Positions 54,745 to 63,188 of a DNA stretch of 64,000 nt are shown in pieces. The position numbers were made by a program, and so were the translations under genes. This stretch comes from Bacteroidota bacterium (GTDB lineage Bacteria; Bacteroidota; Bacteroidia; Bacteroidales; JAADJA01), in NCBI GenBank assembly GCA_020444515.1, contig JAHLKX010000001.1, positions 496,001 through 560,000 on the forward strand. Direction: 5' to 3'. Each line of letters opens with the position of its first letter. Within the stretch, counting starts at the first letter, position 1. The notes under the pieces were generated by a model that saw only the letters and a program-made list of their open reading frames with translations, was not told the DNA's origin and made no database searches.

Positions 54745-55842
54745 ATGCATAAAAAACCTCCTTTATTTCGATCTATTCAGATTGGTGATTATCAATTGCG
54801 CAATCGCATCATCATGGCACCATTAACCCGCCGAAGATCTACGGATGATCATGTACCAACTGATATTATGATAACCTATTATGAACAGCGTGCATCAGCG
54901 GGATTGATTGTGGCAGAGGCCACCAATATTTCCAGACAGGCTGTGGGATATATGAACAGTCCGGGAATATTCAATCAGGAGCAGGTCGACCGATGGAAAC
55001 CGGTTACCCATGCGGTTCATCAAAAAGGAGGATTGATTTTCCTGCAGCTATGGCATGTAGGACGTGTTTCGCATCCCTTGTTGCAGCCCAATCAGGAGTT
55101 ACCTGTATCAGCATCGGCCATTCCAGTTGAGGGGGAAGTGATGACTCCCCAGGGTCGTAAAAAACATGTTACCCCCAGGGCCCTTGAGACCATCGAAATA
55201 CCGGGTATCATTGATGACTACAGGAATGCTTCCATGAGGGCGATAGAAGCTGGATTCGACGGAATTGAAGTACATGGAGCCAATGGATACCTGCCTGACC
55301 AGTTTCTTCATGATAGCTCCAATACTCGAACGGATTCATATGGTGGAAGTATTAAAAATAGATGTCGGTTTATGCTTGAGATTACAAAAGCCTGCTGCGA
55401 TGCCATCGGTTCCGGCAAAGTGGGTCTTCGCCTTTCGCCCAGTGGTGTTTATAAGGGAATGTTTGACAATAATCCGATTGAACTGTACGAATACCTCATC
55501 CGGCAGTTAAATGAATTCAATCTTGCCTATCTCCATATAATGGAGCCTTATGTTCCGCTGGAGCCAGCTGAAAAATATCAGCATTATGTAAATCCAGTAA
55601 CACCCCATTTCCGCAAATTCTTTAAAGGACCTCTCATTACCAATGTAGATTTTAATTACGAAACCGGTAACAGGATCATCGACGAAGGGCATGCAGATAT
55701 GGTGGCTTATGGCAAACTTTTTATTTCCAATCCTGACCTGGTGGAGCGATTTGCAAAACATCATCCCCTGGCTGAGTGGGACAAAAGCACATTTTATTAT
55801 GGCGGCGCAAAAGGCTATATTGATTATCCAACTTTTGAATAA
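54745..55842 (+). CDS. NADH:flavin oxidoreductase / old yellow enzyme (alkene reductase)
   Basis: A 365-residue FMN-dependent TIM-barrel reductase. Typical stretches are L-R-N-R-I-I-M-A-P-L-T-R (about 19-30), L-W-H-V-G-R-V-S-H-P (substrate-site His), E-V-H-G-A-N-G-Y-L-P-D-Q-F-L, R-T-D-S-Y-G-G-S and the C-terminal V-A-Y-G-K-L-F-I-S-N-P-D-L. It reduces activated carbon-carbon double bonds. I start at ATG 54745; the frame is open upstream to a TTG at 54685. It diverges from the tyrosine operon and may be part of the same regulatory unit, which is inference. Confidence 0.92.
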   Translation: MHKKPPLFRSIQIGDYQLRNRIIMAPLTRRRSTDDHVPTDIMITYYEQRASAGLIVAEATNISRQAVGYMNSPGIFNQEQVDRWKPVTHAVHQKGGLIFLQLWHVGRVSHPLLQPNQELPVSASAIPVEGEVMTPQGRKKHVTPRALETIEIPGIIDDYRNASMRAIEAGFDGIEVHGANGYLPDQFLHDSSNTRTDSYGGSIKNRCRFMLEITKACCDAIGSGKVGLRLSPSGVYKGMFDNNPIELYEYLIRQLNEFNLAYLHIMEPYVPLEPAEKYQHYVNPVTPHFRKFFKGPLITNVDFNYETGNRIIDEGHADMVAYGKLFISNPDLVERFAKHHPLAEWDKSTFYYGGAKGYIDYPTFE

Positions 55843-55881
55843 AATTTTATCTTTCTAAAAAATTTAATTTCTATAACTTTG

Positions 55882-56856
55882 ATGCAATTCAATGCAGAAG
55901 CTATGGAAAGGAAAATTTCACGCAGAAAATTCATTACGAAAACCAGTAAATATACAGCCGCTATGGCCGGTTTAGCCTCAATGCCGGGAATGGCCGTTTC
56001 ATCGATTTTTGAAGAAGATGCTGACATTGGCATTGTAAACGGTACAGACTACTACAGCAATACCATGCGGGCTATTGAATTGATAGGAGGGATCAACAAA
56101 TATGTGCCCCAGGGATCAACAGTAGGATTGCTTATTAATAGTGATTTTGAAGTGGAGGGTGCCTATGTGAATCCGGATATCGCCCTAGCAACGATTCAAT
56201 TGATTAATGATGCCGGCGCTGATTCCATCACATGTATTCAAAAAGTGAAGCCTGAATACTGGCAGCGCAGTGCCCATTTCGAGAGTCATAAAAAAATTCT
56301 GGACACCTTGATGCAAGTTGAAACCAATACTTTTCCCTCAGAATTTAATGACACAGACTTCATCAAGGTGAAACAAGTAAAAGGCTGGAAATCACTCAAA
56401 GAGACAGAGGTTGTTAAAAAATGGCTTGAATGTGATGTGTTTATCAACATTGCTATATCCAAGCATCATGCAACCACCCTGATGACAGGAGCCCTGAAAA
56501 ACATCATGGGTGTCTCGACCCGAAAAGCGAATGTGAATTTTCACCTCGGATCCGGTGAGCGAAACAATCCAATCTACCTGGCTCAGTGCATCGTTGATCA
56601 ATATATGTTAAAAAAGACAGGGCTTTGCATCATCGATAGTACAACCTTTATTACAGATAATGGTCCATCTGGTCCCGGAACACTCAAGACTCTGAATAAA
56701 ATAGTTGCTGGAACCGATATTGTTGCCATTGATGCACTCACAAGCGAATACCTGGATTATCTTCCCGAAGAAATCACCACCACCCTCAAAGCCCATGAAA
56801 GTGGTCTGGGTGATATGGATTATTCAAAACTTAATATTGTTGAAATTAATGCCTGA
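55882..56856 (+). CDS. DUF362 protein with twin-arginine signal
   Basis: A 324-residue exported protein. The N-terminus has S-R-R-K-F-I, a twin-arginine motif, followed by a hydrophobic Ala/Met segment ending M-A-V-S-S, implying folded export. The body has the DUF362 features: I-S-K-H-H-A-T-T-L-M-T-G-A-L-K-N (about 195-210) and a metal-binding-like N-F-H-L-G-S. It contains no ferredoxin clusters, unlike longer members. Start is ATG 55882 or possibly 55903. The next gene begins 5 bases after its stop; they are probably co-transcribed. Function unknown. Confidence 0.8.
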   Translation: MQFNAEAMERKISRRKFITKTSKYTAAMAGLASMPGMAVSSIFEEDADIGIVNGTDYYSNTMRAIELIGGINKYVPQGSTVGLLINSDFEVEGAYVNPDIALATIQLINDAGADSITCIQKVKPEYWQRSAHFESHKKILDTLMQVETNTFPSEFNDTDFIKVKQVKGWKSLKETEVVKKWLECDVFINIAISKHHATTLMTGALKNIMGVSTRKANVNFHLGSGERNNPIYLAQCIVDQYMLKKTGLCIIDSTTFITDNGPSGPGTLKTLNKIVAGTDIVAIDALTSEYLDYLPEEITTTLKAHESGLGDMDYSKLNIVEINA

Positions 56857-56860
56857 TCAG

Positions 56861-57778
56861 ATGAAACGAATTTATTTTACCGGACTCCTGTTGATTGTTT
56901 TCATGTCTTTCTCGAGGGGACTCTATGCCCAGCAAGAAATTATTAAATTATTGCCTGATTCTGATGTATTGGGAAATTGGACGATTCAGGATTCCGCTGA
57001 GACATACCATGATGAAGATCTTTATCTCTATATCAACGGTGGTGCAGATGTATACCTGGAATATGGTTTTGAAAAAGTTGTGACCTGCCGCTACAAGAAT
57101 CCTGCAGCCAATAGAATCCATCTGGAAATTTATCAGATGAAAGACATTGATGCAGCCTATGGTATATTTACCCTCAACAGCACATTCAAAGGGCAGCCAA
57201 TGGACTTGGGAGGACTATCCTATAGGTATGATCATTACATGGATGTATGGAAGGGAAATTGTTTTATCCGTTGCACCCTGACCAGAAAAGAAGAAGGAGC
57301 CCAGGATACCCTGAAAATGATCACACAGTCAATTGTCGATAAAATTGAGATTGAGGGTAAGATTCCCTTGATCAAACATATATTGGATATCGAGGGTGCT
57401 GAACTTCGCGATATTAAATATATGCGTGGTCAGATTGCCCTGAACAATGTTTATAATTTCGGACACGGAAGCATTGCTGCCTTTGATGAAGCCATATCAG
57501 CAAAGACTGGTGATCAATGGTATTTTGTGTTTAAATATGACGATGATCGGAATCGGCGTGAATGGTTTGCCAGTGCCAAAGGGAAGATGCATTCTCATCG
57601 CAAATTCACTGATTTTGTGGCAATAGAAGATGGTTTTACGGTGAAGGATAAATATGGCAAAACCTTTTCATTTAAACCGTATCGTCAGTTTTTTATGGTC
57701 GCAATTGGATTGGATTGGAATGAAGCACAGTCTGTTTTTGAGCAGATGCAAACGAATATGGACCGACTTTATCCTTAA
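56861..57778 (+). CDS. Exported protein, DUF6599-like
   Basis: A 305-residue protein with a signal peptide (M-K-R-I-Y-F-T-G-L-L-L-I to G-L-Y-A-Q, about 24 residues). The N-W-T-I-Q-D-S-A-E-T-Y, Y-I-N-G-G-A-D-V-Y-L-E-Y-G-F and D-A-A-Y-G-I-F-T patterns suggest the DUF6599 family, found in this phylum with no known role. I choose ATG 56861; an ATG at 56849 overlaps the DUF362 stop. It probably forms a two-gene unit with the DUF362 gene and converges on the regulator-like gene. Confidence 0.65.
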   Translation: MKRIYFTGLLLIVFMSFSRGLYAQQEIIKLLPDSDVLGNWTIQDSAETYHDEDLYLYINGGADVYLEYGFEKVVTCRYKNPAANRIHLEIYQMKDIDAAYGIFTLNSTFKGQPMDLGGLSYRYDHYMDVWKGNCFIRCTLTRKEEGAQDTLKMITQSIVDKIEIEGKIPLIKHILDIEGAELRDIKYMRGQIALNNVYNFGHGSIAAFDEAISAKTGDQWYFVFKYDDDRNRREWFASAKGKMHSHRKFTDFVAIEDGFTVKDKYGKTFSFKPYRQFFMVAIGLDWNEAQSVFEQMQTNMDRLYP

Positions 57779-57786
57779 AAGCTCAT

Positions 57787-58917
57787 TTATTTTTTTAGGA
57801 TATTCTGCACAGGCCTGAATTCTTTTTTCAGAATATCCCATTTGTGCGGATGCATGGTGATTAGGGATTTTATCTTTGACTTATGATTGAATAATGCATC
57901 AGAAATTGCCGGTGCAGAAATTGGAACCTCACAAGCGGCACCAACATTGGTCCCGGTCATTTTAAGTCTTTTGTTTTTAACAACCAAAGCGGCATTTTCC
58001 AATTTATCCAATAACATCACGGTTCGGGAATATTTATCTTCTTGAGGTTCTGCTTCTTTTCCATGGGATTCTTCCAAACCAGGCAGGTGTTCAGTTACAA
58101 TATGCCATTCACTGACCTCAATATGTTCTGACTCATCTATCATAAGACCTTCCGCGTAAGCAATAGCCTCATGAACAATGGTCTCTAATTCCCGGATATC
58201 ACCTTGAAAGGATTTAATTTTTGTAAGAGCAGAAGGTGTCAGGGTGATTTTTCTTCCTGTATTGGCGGCATATTCCTGAACAAGATGTTGACAAAGCTTT
58301 ACGAGACTTTCTCCATAGTTATCTGCAGTGCGATTGATCTGATCTTTGAGCTGATCAGCCTGTTGAATGATATGTTTTGTTCGTTTATTATTTTTCTTCA
58401 ATGCTTCCATATCGTTTTGTTGCATGCGGATATAAGACCGGATCGTGTTGTTCAGCAAAAAAGCAATGATACTTTTATTATCCGTTGTAAGGGGATTAAT
58501 GGAATTGGTTACCCCAAAATTACTGGGATTCTCATTTAAATAAAGAAAGATCAGATCATTCATTTCTTTTTTGCTGTCAGGAACTCTGATCAATAGTACA
58601 ATATTCTGCAATTCTGAAAAAATATTGAGGGTCGGATTCATCCCCCTCGTTTCCACCTCGAAAGGAAGGTTTTGCCGGTTATACCAGCTGTAGGGGTTTT
58701 TATCATCCATCAGTCGCGTGAGAGAGGGCAATATTTCATTGATATCCAGGCTGCGGGTTGTGTAGGATTTATTCTTTTTTTCAGTGAGCATTCCTAATAT
58801 GATTGATTGGGCAGGATCATAATGAACCGTTACAAGCTTTTCGATCCCAGGCATGATACCCGGAATAAAATCATGTAATTGAATAACGGGATGTGATATG
58901 AATGAGAAACGACTCAT
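57787..58917 (-). CDS. Regulator-like protein: sigma-54-activator lid and Fis-like HTH without an AAA+ core
   Basis: A 376-residue protein not matching a family I can name. Residues about 1-165 are a mixed domain, perhaps GAF-like (I-F-L-Y-L-N-E-N, S-I-I-A-F-L-L-N-N); about 166-200 are a coiled-coil helix. Residues about 200-255 resemble the end of sigma-54 activator ATPases: L-V-Q-E-Y-A-A-N-T-G-R, L-T-P-S-A-L, and F-Q-G-D-I-R-E-L-E-T-I-V. Residues about 315-345 (M-T-G-T-N-V-G-A-A-C-E-V-P-I-S) look like a Fis-type helix-turn-helix. Neither a Walker A/B nor the GAFTGA loop is visible. The start is ATG 58917. Divergent from 59175 across a TTAAG array, it is a candidate DNA-binding regulator. 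Confidence 0.55.
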   Translation of the reverse strand: MSRFSFISHPVIQLHDFIPGIMPGIEKLVTVHYDPAQSIILGMLTEKKNKSYTTRSLDINEILPSLTRLMDDKNPYSWYNRQNLPFEVETRGMNPTLNIFSELQNIVLLIRVPDSKKEMNDLIFLYLNENPSNFGVTNSINPLTTDNKSIIAFLLNNTIRSYIRMQQNDMEALKKNNKRTKHIIQQADQLKDQINRTADNYGESLVKLCQHLVQEYAANTGRKITLTPSALTKIKSFQGDIRELETIVHEAIAYAEGLMIDESEHIEVSEWHIVTEHLPGLEESHGKEAEPQEDKYSRTVMLLDKLENAALVVKNKRLKMTGTNVGAACEVPISAPAISDALFNHKSKIKSLITMHPHKWDILKKEFRPVQNILKK

Positions 58918-58927
58918 GAAGAAAAAT

Positions 58928-59068
58928 TTAAGCAAATGTAGATATATATTTAAGAAGATGCAAGTAAAATTAAGATTTTATTTAAGGCTAAAATTAAGCT
59001 TAATACAGTGCTTAAATTTTCAGATAAGCAGACTTAAATGCTTTCTTAATTCTGAACTTAGTACTTAA
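58928..59068. repeat. Mirror-arranged array of TTAAG/CTTAA pentamers
   Basis: Five TTAAG copies (starts 58928, 58950, 58970, 58982, 58994) are followed directly by five CTTAA copies (58999, 59011, 59033, 59045, 59064). All left copies point one way and all right copies the other, meeting in the palindrome TTAAGCTTAA (58994-59003). Spacings are close to 12 or 20-22 bases, about one or two helical turns. An eleventh copy, TTAAG, is at 59157. It lies between divergent genes and looks like an operator array. Confidence 0.7.
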
Positions 59069-59174
59069 AAGCATTGACAACAAATATTTTGAAGTTGTAA
59101 TATTGCAAATCAATCTTTGAATAATTAGGCTATTAGATCAATATATTACAAAATTATTAAGCAAATAAATTCAG

Positions 59175-59888
59175 ATGAGAAGCGAATTTTTTAACCAGAT
59201 CCATAAAAACAAGGAACGCTATTATAAAGAGCGAATGAACCAGGAGTTGAAATCCAGCCAGGTAGCCAACCGGACTTCTGAATATCCGACACAACTCTTA
59301 CAATTGCGATTACCATGGCCTATTGTATCAATATCCTGCTTTCTAAAACCAGGATGGGCCCAATTTGGCCACAAAACCGCGGTTGCTTTTAAAACAAGTA
59401 AATACTTTACTAAATGGATGACGCATAGAATAAGTAAATTTATTCAGCCCTTTTCGCTACAATTAACTACAGCCCGTATAAAGTTGGATCAGCAGTTTGA
59501 ATCATGGCAGGAAGGTTTTTATAATCGGGTGATCGTGCTTTTTGAAGAACAGGATGGCCACAGTGAATCTATGCCTGGCAAAATTTCCAAAAAATCTCTT
59601 CCTGTTGCAAATAAAGGAAATGTTAATGAATCCGGAATTATCAAGTACCTCCGAAAACTTTGGACATCTGTAATGATATCGCTGGAATTGGATGAAGCTA
59701 CAACTGAAATAAGGATGGAAAATTACTCCTGCAAAAGAGAAGGGGATGCTGAAGTTGATAACATCGCTGAAAAGAAGCCATGGCAAATTCGCAATTCATG
59801 CATCCTATTCAAGAAAATCTGCCAAAAGATTTTTCAAAAAATAAATCGTGTGTATATTTATCCAATGGTGAACAGGTTCATTCAATGA
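59175..59888 (+). CDS. Hypothetical protein next to the TTAAG array
   Basis: I do not recognise this 237-residue protein. It begins M-R-S-E-F-F-N-Q-I-H-K-N-K-E-R-Y-Y, is rich in Lys, Arg and Gln, and has a few hydrophobic stretches (about residues 42-58: L-L-Q-L-R-L-P-W-P-I-V-S-I-S-C-F-L) but no convincing signal peptide or domain. The C-terminal part has charged helices with Cys residues (C-I-L-F-K-K-I-C-Q-K-I-F-Q-K-I). It diverges from the regulator-like gene. It could be a genuine lineage-specific gene, but coding support is only its length and position. Confidence 0.45.
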   Translation: MRSEFFNQIHKNKERYYKERMNQELKSSQVANRTSEYPTQLLQLRLPWPIVSISCFLKPGWAQFGHKTAVAFKTSKYFTKWMTHRISKFIQPFSLQLTTARIKLDQQFESWQEGFYNRVIVLFEEQDGHSESMPGKISKKSLPVANKGNVNESGIIKYLRKLWTSVMISLELDEATTEIRMENYSCKREGDAEVDNIAEKKPWQIRNSCILFKKICQKIFQKINRVYIYPMVNRFIQ

Positions 59889-59904
59889 CCTAATTTTCAA
59901 GTGT

Positions 59905-59936
59905 TTTCATGGGATTGAAATATTTCTTTATTTTTG
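59905..59936 (+). promoter_or_regulatory. Candidate promoter of the SRPBCC/GyrI-like gene
   Basis: TTTC (59905-59908) precedes TATTTTTG (59929-59936) by 20 bases, near the TTTG-N19-TAnnTTTG layout. The start codon at 59964 lies 27 bases downstream. Confidence 0.45.
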
Positions 59937-59963
59937 CAATCATAACCAATCAATCTGATAAAT

Positions 59964-60968
59964 ATGAAAGCACTTAAAATTGTGATCATCATTTTCGTGG
60001 TGATCCTTGGAATTATTTTGATACCCCCTTTGTTTATGCCATCTGAAATGTACGTGGAGAAAACCCATGTCATGAAGGCACAACCCGAAGTAATCTGGGA
60101 TCAAATCATCTGTTTAGAGAAATGGGAAGCATGGGATGTCTGGCACCAGGATTCTAATATTGTAGGGCACTATGAAGGGCCGGCATGTGGGGTTGGAGCC
60201 AAAAATGTTTGGACCTATACCAATATGGACAATGGTGGAAGTCAGGCCATTGTAGAAGCTCGGGAATTCGAATACATTAAAACCCTGCTTGATTTTCAGG
60301 AAATGGGAACAGCTGATGCTGAATTTTTCCTCGAAGAAACTGAAGAAGGCACAAAAGTCACCTGGAATATACGTTCCGATTCGCCTTATCCAATTGGACG
60401 TTGGATTAACACACTATTGATCAAACCCAATGTTTCAGAAGCTTATGAAAAGGGATTGCAGAACCTGGATGAACTGACAAAAGACATGAAGCCTCAGCCA
60501 AAATACGAAACGGGTGAGGTTCAATTGACCGAGGTGAAATCAATGGATGCTCTTGCAATTCGTGCTGAAACCTCAATGGAAGGATTAGCTGATGCAATGG
60601 GTGGGGCATTCGGACAGCTTATGCAGTTTATACAGACCTCTGGTCAGGAAGTAGCTGGATATCCCTTCGCCATTTGGTATCAATGGGAAGGCGAAACTTT
60701 TGTTATTGATAATTGTATTCCGGTTAAGAAAGCCATAAGAGCAAATGATCCGATTCGTAATATTAAAACATATTCAGGAAAAGTCGTTACGGCAAAACAT
60801 ACCGGAAACTATGAATCCACTCAGTATTCATGGGGAGTATTGGAGGAATACGTAAAAAATAACAACCTAAAAACAGCTGGAAACCCATGGGAAGTCTACA
60901 TTACCGATCCCATGACAGAACCAGACGAATCAAAGTGGATAACCATGCTGTACTGGCCGGTAAAATAA
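59964..60968 (+). CDS. SRPBCC family protein with GyrI-like effector-binding domain
   Basis: A 334-residue protein. An N-terminal hydrophobic stretch (about 5-25, I-V-I-I-I-F-V-V-I-L-G) is a signal anchor or signal peptide. Residues about 30-170 are an SRPBCC (START-like) domain: V-M-K-A-Q-P-E-V-I-W-D, W-E-A-W-D-V-W-H, then a helix near I-G-R-W-I-N-T-L-L. Residues about 180-334 match the GyrI/AraC effector-binding fold (E-V-Q-L-T-E-V-K-S-M near the start, Y-I-T-D-P at the end). Together they suggest binding of a hydrophobic ligand at the membrane. A terminator follows at 60996. Confidence 0.8.
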   Translation: MKALKIVIIIFVVILGIILIPPLFMPSEMYVEKTHVMKAQPEVIWDQIICLEKWEAWDVWHQDSNIVGHYEGPACGVGAKNVWTYTNMDNGGSQAIVEAREFEYIKTLLDFQEMGTADAEFFLEETEEGTKVTWNIRSDSPYPIGRWINTLLIKPNVSEAYEKGLQNLDELTKDMKPQPKYETGEVQLTEVKSMDALAIRAETSMEGLADAMGGAFGQLMQFIQTSGQEVAGYPFAIWYQWEGETFVIDNCIPVKKAIRANDPIRNIKTYSGKVVTAKHTGNYESTQYSWGVLEEYVKNNNLKTAGNPWEVYITDPMTEPDESKWITMLYWPVK

Positions 60969-60995
60969 TCACCGCATAAGCTACAATAAATACCG

Positions 60996-61030
60996 AAAAG
61001 GCCGGTGCATAAAAGCGTACCGGCTTTTTT
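60996..61030 (+). terminator. Intrinsic terminator after the SRPBCC/GyrI gene
   Basis: GCCGGT (61001-61006) pairs with ACCGGC (61019-61024) around a 12-base loop; A-rich DNA precedes the stem and a T run (61025-61030) follows it, 30 bases after the stop codon. Confidence 0.8.
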
Positions 61031-61110
61031 GATGCCATTGTGCCCTCTATTGATGAAATTTAGAATTTATACAAATTAGCACAAAGCTCGCTTTTCTTAT
61101 TGTTGAAGCC

Positions 61111-61118
61111 TATATTTG
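61111..61118 (+). promoter_or_regulatory. Candidate -7 promoter element for the DUF3857 pair
   Basis: TATATTTG matches TAnnTTTG, 30 bases before the ATG at 61149. An upstream TTTG at the expected distance is absent. Confidence 0.4.
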
Positions 61119-61148
61119 AGCGTCGAAACGGTTATCAATTATTTAACA

Positions 61149-63188
61149 ATGAAAAGAATGATCTTTATGGTATGGAGCACGGTCCTTTTGTTCATGCCAT
61201 TGTTTGTTTTTTCCCAGGACTACACGATCAAACCCGGAAAAATTACCAAAGATGAACTGCTAATGAAAGTCTGTGATTTGGATTCCAATGCCAGGGCGAT
61301 GATCATATGTGATTTTGGAAAATCCTTTTTTCAATATACCGACAACCTGGGATTTCAGCTATGCTTCGAGCGGCTCTTGCGTATCAAAGTGTTTAATAGT
61401 GAAGGATACGACTGGGGAAATCACGAAATTGAGTTGTATAAATCAGGTAACAATAAAGAAAAGCTGACTCAGCTAAAATGTTTTACCTACAATCTCGACG
61501 ATGGTAAAATAATCAAAGAGAAACTCCGAAACAGTGATGTTTATAATGAAGAAAGAAGCAAATACAAAGAAATTGTGAAATTTTCTATGCCTCAAGTGCG
61601 TGAAGGGTCGGTTATCGAAATGGAATACAGCATTGTGTCCGACTTCTTTTTTAACCTTACGCCCTGGTATTTCCAACATGATATCCCTGTGAAATGGAGT
61701 GAATACATCATAGAGATTCCTGAGTTTTTGAATTACAAGAAGAACATGAGTGGCTATATACCGCTTAGCATCAATGAAAGCAGTTCCGAACGCAAGTCAG
61801 TCATGCTCACGACAAAAGAAAACACCGGCAATATATATGTACACGAAACTACCTTTAAAAGTAGCGTTTATGAATACAATGTAAATATTGAACATTGGGC
61901 AGCCAGGGATGTAGCTCCCTTTATTGCTGAAGAACCACTGACCTCTATCGAAAATTATATCAGTAAAATGGAATTTGAACTGGCATCCTATGAGCCCAGG
62001 AATGGACAAATTGAAAATTACACCAAAACCTGGGAAGATATCAATGAATTATTGCTCGACGATGAAGATTTTGGAATGCAATTGAAAGGAGGTGGTTTTT
62101 TGAAGGATTTGGAAGATCAAATCAATGCATTGGCTACCGGACCGTTTGAAAAAATGGTTTTGGCCTATCAATTCATCCAAGACCACATGAAATGGAATGA
62201 ACAAAATTCGGTTACTACCAGCCAGAATCTACGATCCGCATTTCATGACGGAGCCGGCAACAGTGCCGACATCAACCTCATCCTTGTCCTGCTTTTAAAT
62301 AGATTAGACATCGAAACAGAGCCGGTTGCCATCAGTACCCGGTCTCATGGTATTATTCACCCAGCACAACCTACATTGTACGGATTTAACTATGTAATTG
62401 CAGGTGCTTTTTATAGTGATCAGGTATTTTTAATGGATGCCACTGATCCCATGTTGCCTTTTGGTATGCTGCCTAAGCGGGATCTGAATGATCGTGGCCG
62501 GATCATTTCCACAACCCGGTCGGATTGGATCAGTCTCAACACGGATAAACCCTTCAAGGTATTTACCATGGGTAATTTAACCCTGTCCGAAGAACTGTCC
62601 TTTACAGGATCGCTGCAATCAGCTTTTCAGGACTATGCAGCACTGGCACAACGACGGAAAATCAATGGATTTACAACAGAAGATGATTATATTCAATCCA
62701 TTGAAGATGATCATCCCGGACTTGATATTGCAGATTATGAGCTGATAAACAGAAGTGCATATTCAGAACAATACAAAGAAAAATTGGATGTTGAAATAAG
62801 TGACCACTTGATAAATGCAGGTGATGTCCTTTATTTCAGCCCCATGTTGACAGAAATGATGGCTGAAAATCCTTTTAAATTGGAGGAACGCAAATACCCG
62901 GTTGAGTATGCCTATCCAATCGATATTTCATATATGCTCTCTTTTACCGTTCCCGAAGGATATACAATTGATGAAATTCCTGAAAATGTAATGGTGCAAT
63001 TGCCTGACGAAGGAGGCACCTTTGTTTACTCTGTCAGCCAAATGGGAAATATGTTACAGGTGATGAGTAAAATTCAAATCAGTAAAAACATATTTTTTGC
63101 AAATGAGTATGAATACCTGAAAGCATTTTACGATCATATCATTACTAAGCATAAAGAACAGGTGGTTCTTAAAAAACAAGGAGGATGA
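61149..63188 (+). CDS. DUF3857 / transglutaminase-like exported protein
   Basis: A 679-residue exported protein. The signal peptide starts M-K-R-M-I-F-M-V-W-S and ends V-F-S-Q (about residue 23). A DUF3857 beta-rich domain follows (about 45-240, with V-R-E-G-S-V-I-E-M-E-Y), then a transglutaminase-like fold (about 340-430). In the latter the place of the catalytic Cys reads G-A-G-N-S-A-D-I-N, so protease or transglutaminase activity is unlikely, as in many DUF3857 proteins. A C-terminal DUF3858-like domain completes it. The stop overlaps the next gene's ATG in ATGA. I start at ATG 61149, which gives the signal peptide. Function is unknown. Confidence 0.85.
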   Translation: MKRMIFMVWSTVLLFMPLFVFSQDYTIKPGKITKDELLMKVCDLDSNARAMIICDFGKSFFQYTDNLGFQLCFERLLRIKVFNSEGYDWGNHEIELYKSGNNKEKLTQLKCFTYNLDDGKIIKEKLRNSDVYNEERSKYKEIVKFSMPQVREGSVIEMEYSIVSDFFFNLTPWYFQHDIPVKWSEYIIEIPEFLNYKKNMSGYIPLSINESSSERKSVMLTTKENTGNIYVHETTFKSSVYEYNVNIEHWAARDVAPFIAEEPLTSIENYISKMEFELASYEPRNGQIENYTKTWEDINELLLDDEDFGMQLKGGGFLKDLEDQINALATGPFEKMVLAYQFIQDHMKWNEQNSVTTSQNLRSAFHDGAGNSADINLILVLLLNRLDIETEPVAISTRSHGIIHPAQPTLYGFNYVIAGAFYSDQVFLMDATDPMLPFGMLPKRDLNDRGRIISTTRSDWISLNTDKPFKVFTMGNLTLSEELSFTGSLQSAFQDYAALAQRRKINGFTTEDDYIQSIEDDHPGLDIADYELINRSAYSEQYKEKLDVEISDHLINAGDVLYFSPMLTEMMAENPFKLEERKYPVEYAYPIDISYMLSFTVPEGYTIDEIPENVMVQLPDEGGTFVYSVSQMGNMLQVMSKIQISKNIFFANEYEYLKAFYDHIITKHKEQVVLKKQGG

